Shown here in pieces: positions 35,025 through 44,093 of a stretch of DNA of 64,000 bases. Under the pieces are notes generated by a model. The model saw only the letters and a program-made list of their open reading frames with translations. It was not told the DNA's origin and made no database searches. Position numbers and translations under genes: made by a program. Source of the DNA: a virus; IMG/VR virus record IMGVR_UViG_3300022745_000017, positions 62,001-126,000 of that record, one strand, 5' to 3'. Within the stretch, counting starts at the first letter, position 1. The number at the start of each line of letters is the position of its first letter.

Positions 35025-35606
35025 ATGTCTGAAGAAATCAATACCAGCACCTCTAAAGGCTTGAAAATCCTCGTATGTGGACATAATACAAGTCTGGTAG
35101 CTGAAATGGCCAAGTCCCTGGCTACGACCTTAGGCAGCTTTGATCTTGCGTGTCGGTGTGCAACTCCTTACTCTGAGCCCAGGGTCGTGCCCACTGCATG
35201 GACAGATGGCACAGGCATGGATGCTTTCATACGAGCTGTCTTGAATCTGCGCCTTGACATTGGTTGCACATCTACTGACCGTGACAGTGGCAAGACAATC
35301 TTTTACATTCAGGTGCTCGACAACTACCTTGAGACTTACCGTGATCTGAAGTTGCCTGATTACCGCTGTATGCAAAAGGCCGATATGCTTCAGTTTTTGT
35401 CGCGTGCAGGGGTCGATATACCTGGCTTTGACTGGATATTTCACTATGGCAATCCTGGCAGTGATAACGCTTTTGAGGACTACATTGCTGAGACCGGCAC
35501 CAAAGTGTTTTGCTACGACCCAGAGGCTGAGAGCTTTAACAAAGCTAAAAGTCGTTTCATCACCCAACTTTTGAATGAGTTATCCCATGAATCAAAATCA
35601 AACTAA
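35025..35606 (+). CDS. Degenerate thymidylate-kinase-like protein
   Basis: 193 residues, start after AGGACG. It lines up by eye with the kinase at 34190: KILVCGHNTSLVAEMAKSL in place of the P-loop strand and helix, VLDNYLETYRDL in place of the DR motif, and PGFDWIFHYGN in place of VPDYYIHVRA. The P-loop GK[ST] and the arginine are lost, so catalysis by the usual mechanism is not expected. It may be a decoy, a regulator or an oligomer partner of the active kinase. Alignment is weak but ordered; an unrelated small alpha/beta protein remains possible. Confidence 0.6.
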   Translation: MSEEINTSTSKGLKILVCGHNTSLVAEMAKSLATTLGSFDLACRCATPYSEPRVVPTAWTDGTGMDAFIRAVLNLRLDIGCTSTDRDSGKTIFYIQVLDNYLETYRDLKLPDYRCMQKADMLQFLSRAGVDIPGFDWIFHYGNPGSDNAFEDYIAETGTKVFCYDPEAESFNKAKSRFITQLLNELSHESKSN

Positions 35607-35709
35607 AGTCGTGGCCCATCAAAAGAAAGCTCCATAAATCCCCTATCCCCTGCTGCTACCATCAAACAGCGGTAGTGGCAAGGGAGTTCTTTTCTCAAGA
35701 AAGCAAATC

Positions 35710-36414
35710 ATGAAAAAGACCATTCTCTTTATCGAAAGTCCCAGCCAAGCACTCGCCATTCAGACAGCCATGACGCTGCGTGATGAGATCATTAGTGACC
35801 CCGAGGCGAGAGGTATCCCTAAACTCAGCCTTGATTCTTATGACTTTATGGAGGAAGACGCGACACCCGTCTTACAAAAAGGGCCTAGCAAAGAGCTGGT
35901 TATGTTTCTCAACATGCTCGCCAATATCACAGTAAGGCTAGAAATGTTGTCCAATGAATCGCATCGGCGTACCGATTTGTTCGTCTGCATTAACTACTTG
36001 TCACGGTGCTGGTTTCAACTACTGATGTGCGATGAGGATCGTCACGACTCCTTGATTGATCTGATGCAAACTATGCTACCAGTCGCTGATCATGTTCTCA
36101 TCATTGGCCAGCACCTGTCAAAAGACGAAAACATGCTGAAGTCCCGTGGGACTTTGTTCAATGATCTCTACATCCGAACAACAAAGCGTGCCTCTAGCAG
36201 TATTGTCCGTAATAGTGATGCGGCGCAGGAGTTTTGTGCACCTGAGCTAACAATTGGTCACTGTGGTCAGCCCTTCACTAAGGCACCTTTCATGGTCGCT
36301 AATACGGTACATGTCAAAGACGATCCATATGGCGGCTACTCACCTACCGAAGATGCGATGAAGCCCTATGCTGAGGTCGTCAGGGCAATCGTTCGCAACC
36401 GTAAAATCGCCTAA
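35710..36414 (+). CDS. Second degenerate kinase-like protein
   Basis: 234 residues. KTILFIESPSQALAIQTAM takes the P-loop place without GK[ST]. DLFVCINYLSRCWFQLL and then VADHVLIIGQHLSKDENMLK follow in the order and spacing of the DR and lid parts of the 34190 kinase. Like 35025 it appears to have lost the catalytic residues. It lies 103 bases behind 35025; the gap holds an imperfect stem. Function unknown. Confidence 0.6.
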   Translation: MKKTILFIESPSQALAIQTAMTLRDEIISDPEARGIPKLSLDSYDFMEEDATPVLQKGPSKELVMFLNMLANITVRLEMLSNESHRRTDLFVCINYLSRCWFQLLMCDEDRHDSLIDLMQTMLPVADHVLIIGQHLSKDENMLKSRGTLFNDLYIRTTKRASSSIVRNSDAAQEFCAPELTIGHCGQPFTKAPFMVANTVHVKDDPYGGYSPTEDAMKPYAEVVRAIVRNRKIA

Positions 36415-36430
36415 CTAAGGAGGACGTGTC

Positions 36431-37345
36431 ATGGAAACCCCCACCACATTCAACTTCTCATTTACATCTGATCGTGTCAGTGTTAAAGAGAAGTTGACAC
36501 CTGTTAGCCAAGGCCTAAATCCGCATGAAGTGTGTAATAAAGTTTTGGACGATGTCTACGATATCCATAAAGCTTACGGGATATTCCAATCCTTGGCTCA
36601 AATGGATATCGTTCGAGTCCTTAAAATGCACTTGACCAAAAATCAAGTCAGGCACACCCAAGTCCCTTACTTATTCATCTCCCACTTTAAAACCGATTCT
36701 TTAATCACTATCAACCTAGGATTGCAAGACTATATGGACATCGTCGGCGTACACCTCAAACATAACTCCAAGCCAGCAATGGTCTTTGGAGAGATTCTTT
36801 TTAACTCCAAGCTCGCCAGAGCCAATCAGCAACTCCCCAAAGAAGACAGGCACTACCTATGTATGACTAAAGATCGTAGTGTCGGGGCCTATATCCATTA
36901 CGATGCTGCCAATGTAGAAAACATAGTGTCGTACTACGACATCACGGGTATCCTAGCTCCCGATCAAGGACTTCTCGACACCGATCATAGTTTGATCCCG
37001 GCACTTATCGACAATGCCATTTTGTCAAACTTCTTTCACAAACCCATCAACCCAGCTAACGACATTGAAGCCAGCGCTTTCGATACCGTGTTTCAAACCA
37101 CGCCTGAAACCATCTGCCAGATCATTGCGCGCAGCGTGTTTGCTAACAAGGACAATAAACCCGTGTGCGACTTCGTCATGGATACCTTCGTGCTAGTCCA
37201 CGCGCGTATAGAAAAAGCCACCATTGGTGAGCGACGGTTTGAAGAGAGCAATGCTTGTAGTGCGGGGCTCACGAAATCAGTGGTCAACCGTATCTTCGGT
37301 CTGGACAACTGCGCAAACATCCATCAGCGCCACTTCGTTGCCTAA
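36431..37345 (+). CDS. Hypothetical protein
   Basis: 304 residues, start after AAGGAGG. Mixed alpha/beta, no membrane segment, no recognised motif; a Cys/Asp/Glu-bearing C-terminus (NACSAGLTKSVVNRIFGL). In an operon with 35710 and 37370. Confidence 0.7.
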   Translation: METPTTFNFSFTSDRVSVKEKLTPVSQGLNPHEVCNKVLDDVYDIHKAYGIFQSLAQMDIVRVLKMHLTKNQVRHTQVPYLFISHFKTDSLITINLGLQDYMDIVGVHLKHNSKPAMVFGEILFNSKLARANQQLPKEDRHYLCMTKDRSVGAYIHYDAANVENIVSYYDITGILAPDQGLLDTDHSLIPALIDNAILSNFFHKPINPANDIEASAFDTVFQTTPETICQIIARSVFANKDNKPVCDFVMDTFVLVHARIEKATIGERRFEESNACSAGLTKSVVNRIFGLDNCANIHQRHFVA

Positions 37346-37369
37346 CCCCTTAAGAAAGCAGACACTACC

Positions 37370-38191
37370 ATGGCCAACACCATCACTCTCCAACACGACT
37401 GGGCTAAGCTCACCATCGACAACTATGAAAACACACCCCTACACACCACCAAGTGTTTTCTGACTGCGCTAGAGTACTTCAACGCTCTTGATCGCTACCA
37501 TATCTTTGGACGCATCTTGCGTGCTACTCATCACTTCTACGAACACGCCACTGCGCTACCTGGCACCGCCGTTAGTGACTATGGTAATCGACTCGGTGCC
37601 TTGGTCTTAGACTTCCAACACTTCGATTATAATCGCTTGACAAGTGATTACGTGGAGATGATCAAGCAAATACCAGCCATCGCATGCCAACCTCTGAAAC
37701 TAATAGATGATCCTAGTATCCTAACTGAGAGTGATACTCACCGGTTTTACTTCTCATCGTGTAAGACGACAGCCCTGTACGTCTTCTATGACGAGAGTAT
37801 GCAAATCTCTCGTGCTATGCTATTACAATGGCCTAATACTCCCATTGTGCAAACCCTTGAAGATCGGACACAGAACCCTATCATCCACCCCATCACCACT
37901 CAAAAAGAAATCAACGAGGCACTAGCTCTGGATTGGAGTCCTTTAGCTTATGAGATGGATAATCGCTACGCCGTCTCCTTGCTTTATCAGGCAATCTACC
38001 GCACCAGTGCTCACACCACGGATACAGCAGTGTGTGCAGCCTATCTCGATACCATCCTAGCGAGTGTATTCACCCGCATGGACATCACTCTGGCTGGTAT
38101 CAATCACCAGATGAAACTACCTCCTAAGTTCTCTTCTATTGTCCCTGATCCAGGTGGTTTTGGTGTACAACTGATCAGAACGAAGGTGTAA
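37370..38191 (+). CDS. Hypothetical protein
   Basis: 273 residues, start after AAGAAAG. Soluble mixed fold, with an HHFYEHAT segment but no complete metal motif. Last gene of the kinase operon; strong hairpin follows. Confidence 0.7.
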   Translation: MANTITLQHDWAKLTIDNYENTPLHTTKCFLTALEYFNALDRYHIFGRILRATHHFYEHATALPGTAVSDYGNRLGALVLDFQHFDYNRLTSDYVEMIKQIPAIACQPLKLIDDPSILTESDTHRFYFSSCKTTALYVFYDESMQISRAMLLQWPNTPIVQTLEDRTQNPIIHPITTQKEINEALALDWSPLAYEMDNRYAVSLLYQAIYRTSAHTTDTAVCAAYLDTILASVFTRMDITLAGINHQMKLPPKFSSIVPDPGGFGVQLIRTKV

Positions 38192-38210
38192 GGGTCGTGT
38201 GAATGGCTGT

Positions 38211-38250
38211 GTGTACCTACTACTATCCAACTGGGGTAGGGTAGGTACAC
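38211..38250 (+). terminator. 10-bp hairpin with interrupted extension
   Basis: Arms 38211-38220 and 38241-38250, with further imperfect pairing inside; 20 bases after the 37370 gene. Confidence 0.55.
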
Positions 38251-38313
38251 TCCTTACCACTTACTTATTTCTTTGTCTATCAAAGAGTGACTTCCAGTAG
38301 AGACTAAGAAGTG

Positions 38314-38337
38314 AGGAGGGGATGGAGATCCCCTCCT
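38314..38337 (+). terminator. 10-bp hairpin, GGAG loop
   Basis: Arms 38314-38323 and 38328-38337 around GGAG. Second hairpin in the same gap. Confidence 0.5.
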
Positions 38338-38447
38338 ATAAATAAGAGTTTATCCACACACATAACCCCTACCCCACCTACCAACCACTCCTACAAATGA
38401 GAAGAGAGTTAACAAGACATAACAATGCACGTATCCATATCTTTTTA

Positions 38448-38457
38448 AACATATATC
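38448..38457 (+). promoter_or_regulatory. Early-promoter-like motif AACATATATC
   Basis: AACATATATC five bases before a leader hairpin (38463-38471 with 38478-38486, loop AAACAG), upstream of the 48-residue gene. Confidence 0.5.
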
Positions 38458-38520
38458 ATGCTGTAGTACACAAACAGGTGTACTACCTATCCATCCCTTA
38501 CTCAAAAGGAAAAGACTATC

Positions 38521-38667
38521 ATGGTCAGTATCTTCAACCCTTATGTCTTTATGAATGTCATGCTCACTCCCTGGCTGTGGCCAGCACTGAGTGTGATGGT
38601 CGCCGTAGAGGCAGCAGAGCGACTGAGCGATGAGCTCTCTGGCAAACCCAAGATGCCTATTCTTTAA
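38521..38667 (+). CDS. Small hydrophobic peptide
   Basis: 48 residues, AAAAGGA upstream. The first 30 residues are hydrophobic and rich in W, M and V (VMLTPWLWPALSVMVAVEAA), a probable membrane helix, followed by a charged tail. It stands alone between a promoter-like motif with leader hairpin and a 14-bp terminator. Possibly a small membrane-active early protein. Confidence 0.6.
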   Translation: MVSIFNPYVFMNVMLTPWLWPALSVMVAVEAAERLSDELSGKPKMPIL

Positions 38668-38675
38668 TCAACTCC

Positions 38676-38711
38676 CTCTCTACCCTGACGCGTTATTGTC
38701 AGGGTAGAGAG
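38676..38711 (+). terminator. 14-bp hairpin
   Basis: Arms 38676-38689 and 38698-38711, nine bases after the 48-residue gene. Confidence 0.6.
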
Positions 38712-38745
38712 CTATGCCCTTTTTCACCTCTATAGGAAAACCACC

Positions 38746-39234
38746 ATGAACCGTACCGCTAACATTCGCCTGACTCAAGAAGACGGGATCACTGTTGTGA
38801 TGAAAACTCCTGTGGTGCATTACCCTAACGATCCCAACCGAGCCCCTATCATGCCACAGCTCATACCCATCCCTGATGCCGGCTTGACGGAAGAAGAGAA
38901 CATCATTCTCTTGATTGTCAGTGGGTATGACGCCCTCTTGACGACATTGTTGTCTTCTACACTCGTGACAGCTGTGGAAGTACCACTGCCCTCTATTGGG
39001 GAAAAGCTCAATGCTTTGCGTGATCACCAAGACACCATCGTGGATATTTTTCAACAGAGTTCAGAACTGAGTCAACCAGCTGAGCGCTTTGAAGCTGTGG
39101 TGGCTAACATGACCAAGTTTTTCGAAGGTTACCCCGGCTACGATCAGGCTGATCCTGGCCCAGCATGTCAGTACCTCGCCGACACGCTCCGGGGGTATGA
39201 ACACGAGTGCTTCCGCAAGATCATCTTCTGCTAA
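38746..39234 (+). CDS. Hypothetical protein
   Basis: 162 residues, start after TAGGAAAA. Beta-rich N-terminus, helical rest, no recognised motif. Flanked by hairpins on both sides, so possibly a separate transcript or a processed segment. Confidence 0.7.
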   Translation: MNRTANIRLTQEDGITVVMKTPVVHYPNDPNRAPIMPQLIPIPDAGLTEEENIILLIVSGYDALLTTLLSSTLVTAVEVPLPSIGEKLNALRDHQDTIVDIFQQSSELSQPAERFEAVVANMTKFFEGYPGYDQADPGPACQYLADTLRGYEHECFRKIIFC

Positions 39235-39256
39235 TCGACAACCACTGACAACCCTA

Positions 39257-39289
39257 GCACATGCGTAAGACTTTAACCTACGCATGTGC
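39257..39289 (+). terminator. 11-bp hairpin
   Basis: Arms 39257-39267 and 39279-39289, between the 38746 and 39309 genes and only 20 bases before the next start. Confidence 0.55.
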
Positions 39290-39308
39290 CATCTATAGGA
39301 GATCTCAA

Positions 39309-40136
39309 ATGACTTTATCTGCCACCGTGACTGCTAAATCCGGCATCATCTTCTCCAGCGAAGATATCCGCCCCGACGGCATTGACTCTATCACGCGAGT
39401 GAGTCAAGTCATCTCCATGGCTGACAAGATCGGTTATAAGGAGCTGGCCGAACACATTTACCAAGCCGTGATTGATCGACAAGACAAAGTGCTGAGCGTT
39501 CCTCAGGACATCTCCATAAGAGATCTGGATATCACCATCGATGCGCTTCAGTTGTGCGTGGAGGTGATTCGAAAGCCTCTGGACAGCGATCCTTTTGCTA
39601 ATGCTGAGCGCGTAGCTGGTAAAGGTCAAAATCTGCTGAACCTCCTGCGCGACCCCACGTATGCTGGGTGTAGCTTCTTTACCTACTCTCTGAGAGACAA
39701 GAATAAAATCGACTTCTCTGTCATTATCGTTGATCTGGAAGGAGTGCCGCTAGACAATGACCCCAAGAGCCTCTATAAGAGCGGGTTTTCAGTGGGGTTG
39801 TACAAGGATGTTTATAGAGATCTGCGTGAAGATGTGTTTTCTGGGATTGAAGACATCTCTTACCGAGACTTGGAGGAAGCCCTCACCGATTCGAATATGC
39901 TGGCTAGCAAACTTTGTATTGGCCGTGACGAATGGTTGTACGGCGAATTCCTGGACAGACCGGCAACCATCTTTGTTCTCAGACCTCACCTGAAGTGTCG
40001 CATCGCGTATCAGATACTGCGTAACGTGGCTCTCGGCGGTCGCGTTGGCGCTACGGAGAAACTGCTCGAAGTTCTGCAAGAAAAGCGCAAGGATAAGCCG
40101 CAAGACATTCTGCACTACCTCACGGTAGCAAACTAA
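39309..40136 (+). CDS. Hypothetical protein
   Basis: 275 residues from ATG 39309, after AGGAGA; an earlier in-frame start at 39261 lies in the hairpin. Contains regular IRDLDITID and ISYRDLEEALTDSNM helices; no catalytic motif. Begins a run of five plus-strand genes to 42706. Confidence 0.7.
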   Translation: MTLSATVTAKSGIIFSSEDIRPDGIDSITRVSQVISMADKIGYKELAEHIYQAVIDRQDKVLSVPQDISIRDLDITIDALQLCVEVIRKPLDSDPFANAERVAGKGQNLLNLLRDPTYAGCSFFTYSLRDKNKIDFSVIIVDLEGVPLDNDPKSLYKSGFSVGLYKDVYRDLREDVFSGIEDISYRDLEEALTDSNMLASKLCIGRDEWLYGEFLDRPATIFVLRPHLKCRIAYQILRNVALGGRVGATEKLLEVLQEKRKDKPQDILHYLTVAN

Positions 40137-40147
40137 ACCACAACAGA

Positions 40148-40163
40148 GGGCTTAGGCCCTCCA
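40148..40163 (+). terminator. Small hairpin GAGGGC-TTAG-GCCCTC
   Basis: 6-bp stem with TTAG loop between 39309 and 40181. A near-identical design (GGGGGC-TTAG-GCCCCC) occurs at 61751. Confidence 0.4.
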
Positions 40164-40180
40164 TTACCGAAAGGCGTACC

Positions 40181-40684
40181 ATGTTTTCAGCAATCATTGC
40201 ACTCTACGATAAGCTAGATAAACAGATCGATTTATCTACACAGTTACATGAACAAACAACCAGGTTAAGCAATCTGTTTGCGCAATACACTAAACACGCT
40301 CCTTTTACCGGTTTGGGTATAAGCGATCCCAGACATCTGTGGTGGGTCGAGAGTATTCTTTGGAATATCTCTTTGATGAATGGGTTTGCTCAGCGCGTAT
40401 TGGGCTTGGTAAGGAGTGAAGATCCGCGAAAGACTTTACGAGAGCTAACAGAGACATTTCATAAGAGCTGGATCAACACCAACAGCGTGTGTCCGGATCA
40501 GCTTCAATCGCAAGTGCTGGCGCAAGCCTATGGGATTACAAAAGAGATTGACCGGCTGCTCTTGCTGCGCCCGACATTCTCACGGTTTGAAATCACCGTA
40601 GGAAAACTGATTATGATTGTAACGCTAGATTACCGAGCTGTCATGAAAAACATGTACGCTTTTCGCACCACCCAACAACTGTGA
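40181..40684 (+). CDS. Hypothetical protein
   Basis: 167 residues, start after GAAAGG. Helical, no motif recognised. Seven bases before the next gene. Confidence 0.65.
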   Translation: MFSAIIALYDKLDKQIDLSTQLHEQTTRLSNLFAQYTKHAPFTGLGISDPRHLWWVESILWNISLMNGFAQRVLGLVRSEDPRKTLRELTETFHKSWINTNSVCPDQLQSQVLAQAYGITKEIDRLLLLRPTFSRFEITVGKLIMIVTLDYRAVMKNMYAFRTTQQL

Positions 40685-40691
40685 GGCTATT

Positions 40692-41957
40692 ATGCACACC
40701 ATCAGAGAAATCCCCTTCGTCATTGACGACCATGACCGCTCTACAGTGATCGAAGCCACCTTGGTGATCACTACTACGGGCACTTCTTTTTCTATGGAAA
40801 CGACCTACATCGATGACAAGAGTCGTGAAGTCGTCAAAGAAGTGTTGGCTAAGCGGACTGGAGTCTTTACCAGACTCGTCGCTATCAGGGACGAGTCTGG
40901 TAGCATCCAAGCATTCGCTGACGATCTGTCCTTCGAGCGACTGAGCAAAAAATCCGCCGATGCTATCTGGGGCTCTCGCAGTGTCGAAATGCCTGAAATC
41001 TTGCAGTACCTCTTTGAAATCTCTTTACAAGGCGCAGAACGCTTGACTGGGTTTGACTTGCAGGAGTGCTATGACTTTATTGCCAAGATCATCTTTTACC
41101 ATACCAACGGCAGCATCCGTCCGAATCTGTACGTTGGTGAAGTCGGCCATCCGGAAGAGATGCGCGCCTTTAGCGTCCACAGAAAGCAGTTGCCTATCAG
41201 TCACCAACAGCTTGAGCAAGCTTTACGCAATATCCCTTGGGCCCCCATGATTGAGTCTGGTTCTTTTACTCCGGATATCGAGCCAGACTACTTTAACATA
41301 TGGACGGCTACTGATTCACAAAAACCCCTACCACCGGCTCTGACTATCCATCCCAAACCACCGATGGCGTGCATTAAACCATCGTTTACTGAAAGCTTAC
41401 TGACTAAATCATCGGGACTATATTACCGTGGACGTGATTACCACCGCCGTAAACAGTTGGCAGAAAATACCTACGATTTCCTTTGGGAAGATTTGCGCAA
41501 GCCTTTACCTGACTCTAAACTGGACTTCAAGCTTGTTGCGAATAAGCAGCGAAAACCAGTCGGTGATCTAGGTACTTCTTTCCACATGAAGGACGTAGGT
41601 GACGCTTTTGCCTTAACACTGTTTCCTAAAGCTCAAGGCAGTGTTGGTGGCTACAAATACGGTACACCCTGCCCCTATGTACCATATCACGATGATTTGC
41701 CACTGTGGGCGGAGTATCCCGAAGAGCTCACTGCGACGATCCCGATGGAGCGCCGTAGCGCGCAGTCAGGAATGCCATTTACCCTCAATCACTTAGCCCA
41801 AAAAATCGCCGGAGCCTATGGCTATGACGCAGACGCAAGACAAAGCCCATCGTTTCAATTTATTCCATCAGATCACGGAGAACCGCTGTTGAAGTTTTTC
41901 AAATTTTGGCCGGACTATATCGAAGCAACAGGCCCCTCTAAAGGAGATAAAGCATGA
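40692..41957 (+). CDS. Hypothetical protein
   Basis: 421 residues, GAGG upstream. Mixed fold; the second half has several Pro-rich turns (PLPPALTIHPKPPMACIKP). No known domain. Overlaps the next gene by four bases (ATGA). Confidence 0.7.
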   Translation: MHTIREIPFVIDDHDRSTVIEATLVITTTGTSFSMETTYIDDKSREVVKEVLAKRTGVFTRLVAIRDESGSIQAFADDLSFERLSKKSADAIWGSRSVEMPEILQYLFEISLQGAERLTGFDLQECYDFIAKIIFYHTNGSIRPNLYVGEVGHPEEMRAFSVHRKQLPISHQQLEQALRNIPWAPMIESGSFTPDIEPDYFNIWTATDSQKPLPPALTIHPKPPMACIKPSFTESLLTKSSGLYYRGRDYHRRKQLAENTYDFLWEDLRKPLPDSKLDFKLVANKQRKPVGDLGTSFHMKDVGDAFALTLFPKAQGSVGGYKYGTPCPYVPYHDDLPLWAEYPEELTATIPMERRSAQSGMPFTLNHLAQKIAGAYGYDADARQSPSFQFIPSDHGEPLLKFFKFWPDYIEATGPSKGDKA

Positions 41958-42706
41958 TCCACACTTTCCGCTCCCTCATTCCTTTTCACCTGTCTTTCAA
42001 AGAAACAGATAGTGTTGAATACGAACACAACCGCGATCAAAAGATCGCATACATTGCACATGCACTCGATGACATCTTCACTGATGTCGTCAAGGCCCCA
42101 CCTGCCAAAGTGCAGTACGTCACCCCTGTGTTTGAAACCGTTCTTGCGGTAAAAGAAGGCGGTGACCAAGGTGTTGTGTGCACCGGCATTCAAACGACTG
42201 CGCCACGTCTGCTATCCAAGACAAATTGGGGTAGCTTGGTGCTGAGCTCCATCGAAGTGTATCCACCCATGGGTGCGAGGCACGGTGTACGCAATTACGC
42301 ACGCACGCCTTGGAAGGACATGCATGCACCTTTGTGCGAGCTCATGACTGAGAGCCCTGCGCTGATGAGTGCCATTGATGCGATCCAGCCTCGCTATAAC
42401 ACCAAAGAGATCTTGCTCCACGCTCCGCAAGGACTTTATGGTCGTATGAGCTTGATCAACAATGGTTTTCCGTCAGAAGACCTCACGATTGTTATCAACC
42501 TGCACTTTCTCCAACGCTACATGAATAGTGAAAGTGTCAGTGTAGCAGGGTTGCAAAACCTGGTGACTACCAACGGTATCGATAACTTGCGGAAATACTT
42601 CGATGATCGCAACGTGTATGGGATCTATAGCGACCCCGACGGTGGCGTCTTGTTGCCAAGCGGCCTGCACCACACCGATCCCGATAAGTGGTTCTTGCGC
42701 CGGTAA
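41954..42706 (+). CDS. Hypothetical protein
   Basis: 250 residues, start after AAAGGAG, coupled to the preceding gene. Mixed fold with no catalytic motif recognised. It ends the operon, followed by a 40-base perfect palindrome shared with the converging lipase gene. Confidence 0.7.
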   Translation: MIHTFRSLIPFHLSFKETDSVEYEHNRDQKIAYIAHALDDIFTDVVKAPPAKVQYVTPVFETVLAVKEGGDQGVVCTGIQTTAPRLLSKTNWGSLVLSSIEVYPPMGARHGVRNYARTPWKDMHAPLCELMTESPALMSAIDAIQPRYNTKEILLHAPQGLYGRMSLINNGFPSEDLTIVINLHFLQRYMNSESVSVAGLQNLVTTNGIDNLRKYFDDRNVYGIYSDPDGGVLLPSGLHHTDPDKWFLRR

Positions 42707-42717
42707 ATAGCCGACAT

Positions 42718-42757
42718 AGTCCTGTACTGCTGTGCCTAGGCACAGCAGTACAGGACT
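42718..42757. terminator. 40-base perfect palindrome between convergent genes
   Basis: Bases 42718-42737 are the exact reverse complement of 42738-42757, with no loop. It ends at the first base of the lipase stop codon and can serve both directions. Confidence 0.65.
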
Positions 42758-43497
42758 TACGCCAGGGCTTGTATTCTCTGGACATAGGTGCAGACACTGT
42801 GTTGGTCTCTGCGCCAAGGATTAGTGTCGATTGCCATCTCTAGCAGTAGTATAGCCTTGGCTGTACGTGACAGTGTTATCGGTTGGGCACTGCCGTCCAG
42901 ACAGTATGTAGGGGTTTTACGAGGATGATGGTAGCTACCCAAGTAAGGGATAAGGTCTCCCTTGTTCTGATAGCGATGGTACTTATCTCCTAAGATGCTT
43001 TCAACGTGCTGGGCATGTATCTTGTCACCAAACGCCGGTTGTCCAAACGTCGTCACTCTCGTGACCTGAAAGGCCAAAGGATGTGAGGGGTGAGAGTGTG
43101 CACACATCGCAAAGAATAAAGCCAGTGCGCCACCTGTTGAATGGCCTGTCACGTACAGTGGTAGGTCCCGGTTTCCTTGACGCAGCGTTAAGCAAATCGC
43201 GGTGTAGATTTGCATGAGTGCTGTATAGACAGGATCACAGACTTGACAGCTCGGCAAAGAGGTGCCGTACTTGACGAAGTGATCGTTAAGGCTAAAGTCA
43301 CAGATATCACTGTACTCATCTTTGTAAGCCCCAAAGGCTACGACATTTTCTTTGCCGTTTGTGGCGACGAGGCAGTCAGATTGTGAGGATTCAATCACAC
43401 TGGCTTGCCAGCCTTTTTGCTTAGCACGGCTCAGCATTCCGGTTTCATCGTAGCGGGTAAGGGCAGCGAATTCAACGAGGTCTTTATCGGTCAACAT
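42757..43497 (-). CDS. Class 3 lipase-like alpha/beta hydrolase
   Basis: 246 residues. Nucleophile elbow VTGHSTGGALA (S120), TFGQPAFGD (150-158), then DLIPYLG (D181) and YHHPRKTPTY (H190 or H191) give the Ser-Asp-His order and spacing of fungal-type class 3 lipases. The usual F-R-G-T oxyanion phrase is altered to VVAFGAYKD near residue 52. No signal peptide is seen, so it acts in the cytoplasm or is released at lysis. A lipid or phospholipid ester substrate is likely from the family; a role in membrane remodelling or lysis is inference. It is the only minus-strand gene from 34.1 kb to the right edge, with its own CACATATC motif. Confidence 0.8.
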   Translation of the reverse strand: MLTDKDLVEFAALTRYDETGMLSRAKQKGWQASVIESSQSDCLVATNGKENVVAFGAYKDEYSDICDFSLNDHFVKYGTSLPSCQVCDPVYTALMQIYTAICLTLRQGNRDLPLYVTGHSTGGALALFFAMCAHSHPSHPLAFQVTRVTTFGQPAFGDKIHAQHVESILGDKYHRYQNKGDLIPYLGSYHHPRKTPTYCLDGSAQPITLSRTAKAILLLEMAIDTNPWRRDQHSVCTYVQRIQALA

Positions 43498-43527
43498 TTT
43501 AAACTCCAGCTATTGAGAGGAAGGGAA

Positions 43528-43537
43528 ACGATATGTG
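43528..43537 (-). promoter_or_regulatory. Early-promoter-like motif CACATATCGT (minus strand)
   Basis: On the minus strand AAACACATATCGTTTCC, 30 bases before the lipase ATG, which has GGAG at good spacing. Confidence 0.55.
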
Positions 43538-43608
43538 TTTTTAATCAAGGAACCAGTAAATTGAGTGGTGAGCTAAAAACGTATTTGTAAAAAGGAAAAA
43601 AGACAATC

Positions 43609-44091
43609 ATGTCAGCATTTAAATGTACTACCAATGCTTTTAGTCCTATGACGATCGCACTCAATGAAGCCAAAGGGCCGATTGATTTAGTGCGCTTACA
43701 CAGTCTTCACCGACTACATCGTCGCCACGATGTGAGTGAAGTCACAGTGATTAAAGATCCGCACGGCAAAATTCTTAACCTGCGGAGCATCGAAAACCAA
43801 CTGCAAGGCTTACGGGTTTGGGTACAGATCATACGTGTGCGCCGAGACATCGGCCTGCGCACCAGGATAGCACTTCAGGTAAATGGTAGTGCTGGTGGAA
43901 GTTATTACGACCACGAATTAAGAAGACACGTCAAACCGCCCATGGATTTAAACAGTTCAGTGTATTTGCTGCACTACGGTGGTATCGGGGCAGTAAGTCC
44001 TAAATTCAAAACTCTCGATGAGCTCAGACAATACGCGCTAGATAAGAGAGTACCTGGCATATCTGAGTATTTAACTGATAAAGGATGGTAA
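43609..44091 (+). CDS. Hypothetical protein
   Basis: 160 residues, start after AAAAAGG. Basic (LHSLHRLHRRHD, RVRRDIGLRTRIAL), which could allow nucleic-acid binding; no domain recognised. First of the operon leading to RNA ligase. Confidence 0.65.
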   Translation: MSAFKCTTNAFSPMTIALNEAKGPIDLVRLHSLHRLHRRHDVSEVTVIKDPHGKILNLRSIENQLQGLRVWVQIIRVRRDIGLRTRIALQVNGSAGGSYYDHELRRHVKPPMDLNSSVYLLHYGGIGAVSPKFKTLDELRQYALDKRVPGISEYLTDKGW

Positions 44092-44093
44092 TC

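Larger units (their letters stand above)
38192..38520 (+). other. 329-base intergenic region
   Basis: Holds, in order: a hairpin at 38211-38250, a pyrimidine-rich stretch, a 10-bp hairpin at 38314-38337, a C/A-rich stretch with CCCCTACCCCACCTACC, an AACATATATC motif at 38448 and a 9-bp leader hairpin at 38463-38486. No gene is supported; a frame at 38397 overlaps the promoter and is not credible. Confidence 0.6.

Noticed and set aside
35587-35637. 16-codon frame after the 35025 gene
   Set aside because: Overlaps the end of that gene, very short and without motif; too little support.
38397-38633. 78-codon open frame
   Set aside because: Runs through the promoter-like motif and leader hairpin; the in-gap gene at 38521 in another frame has the ribosome site.
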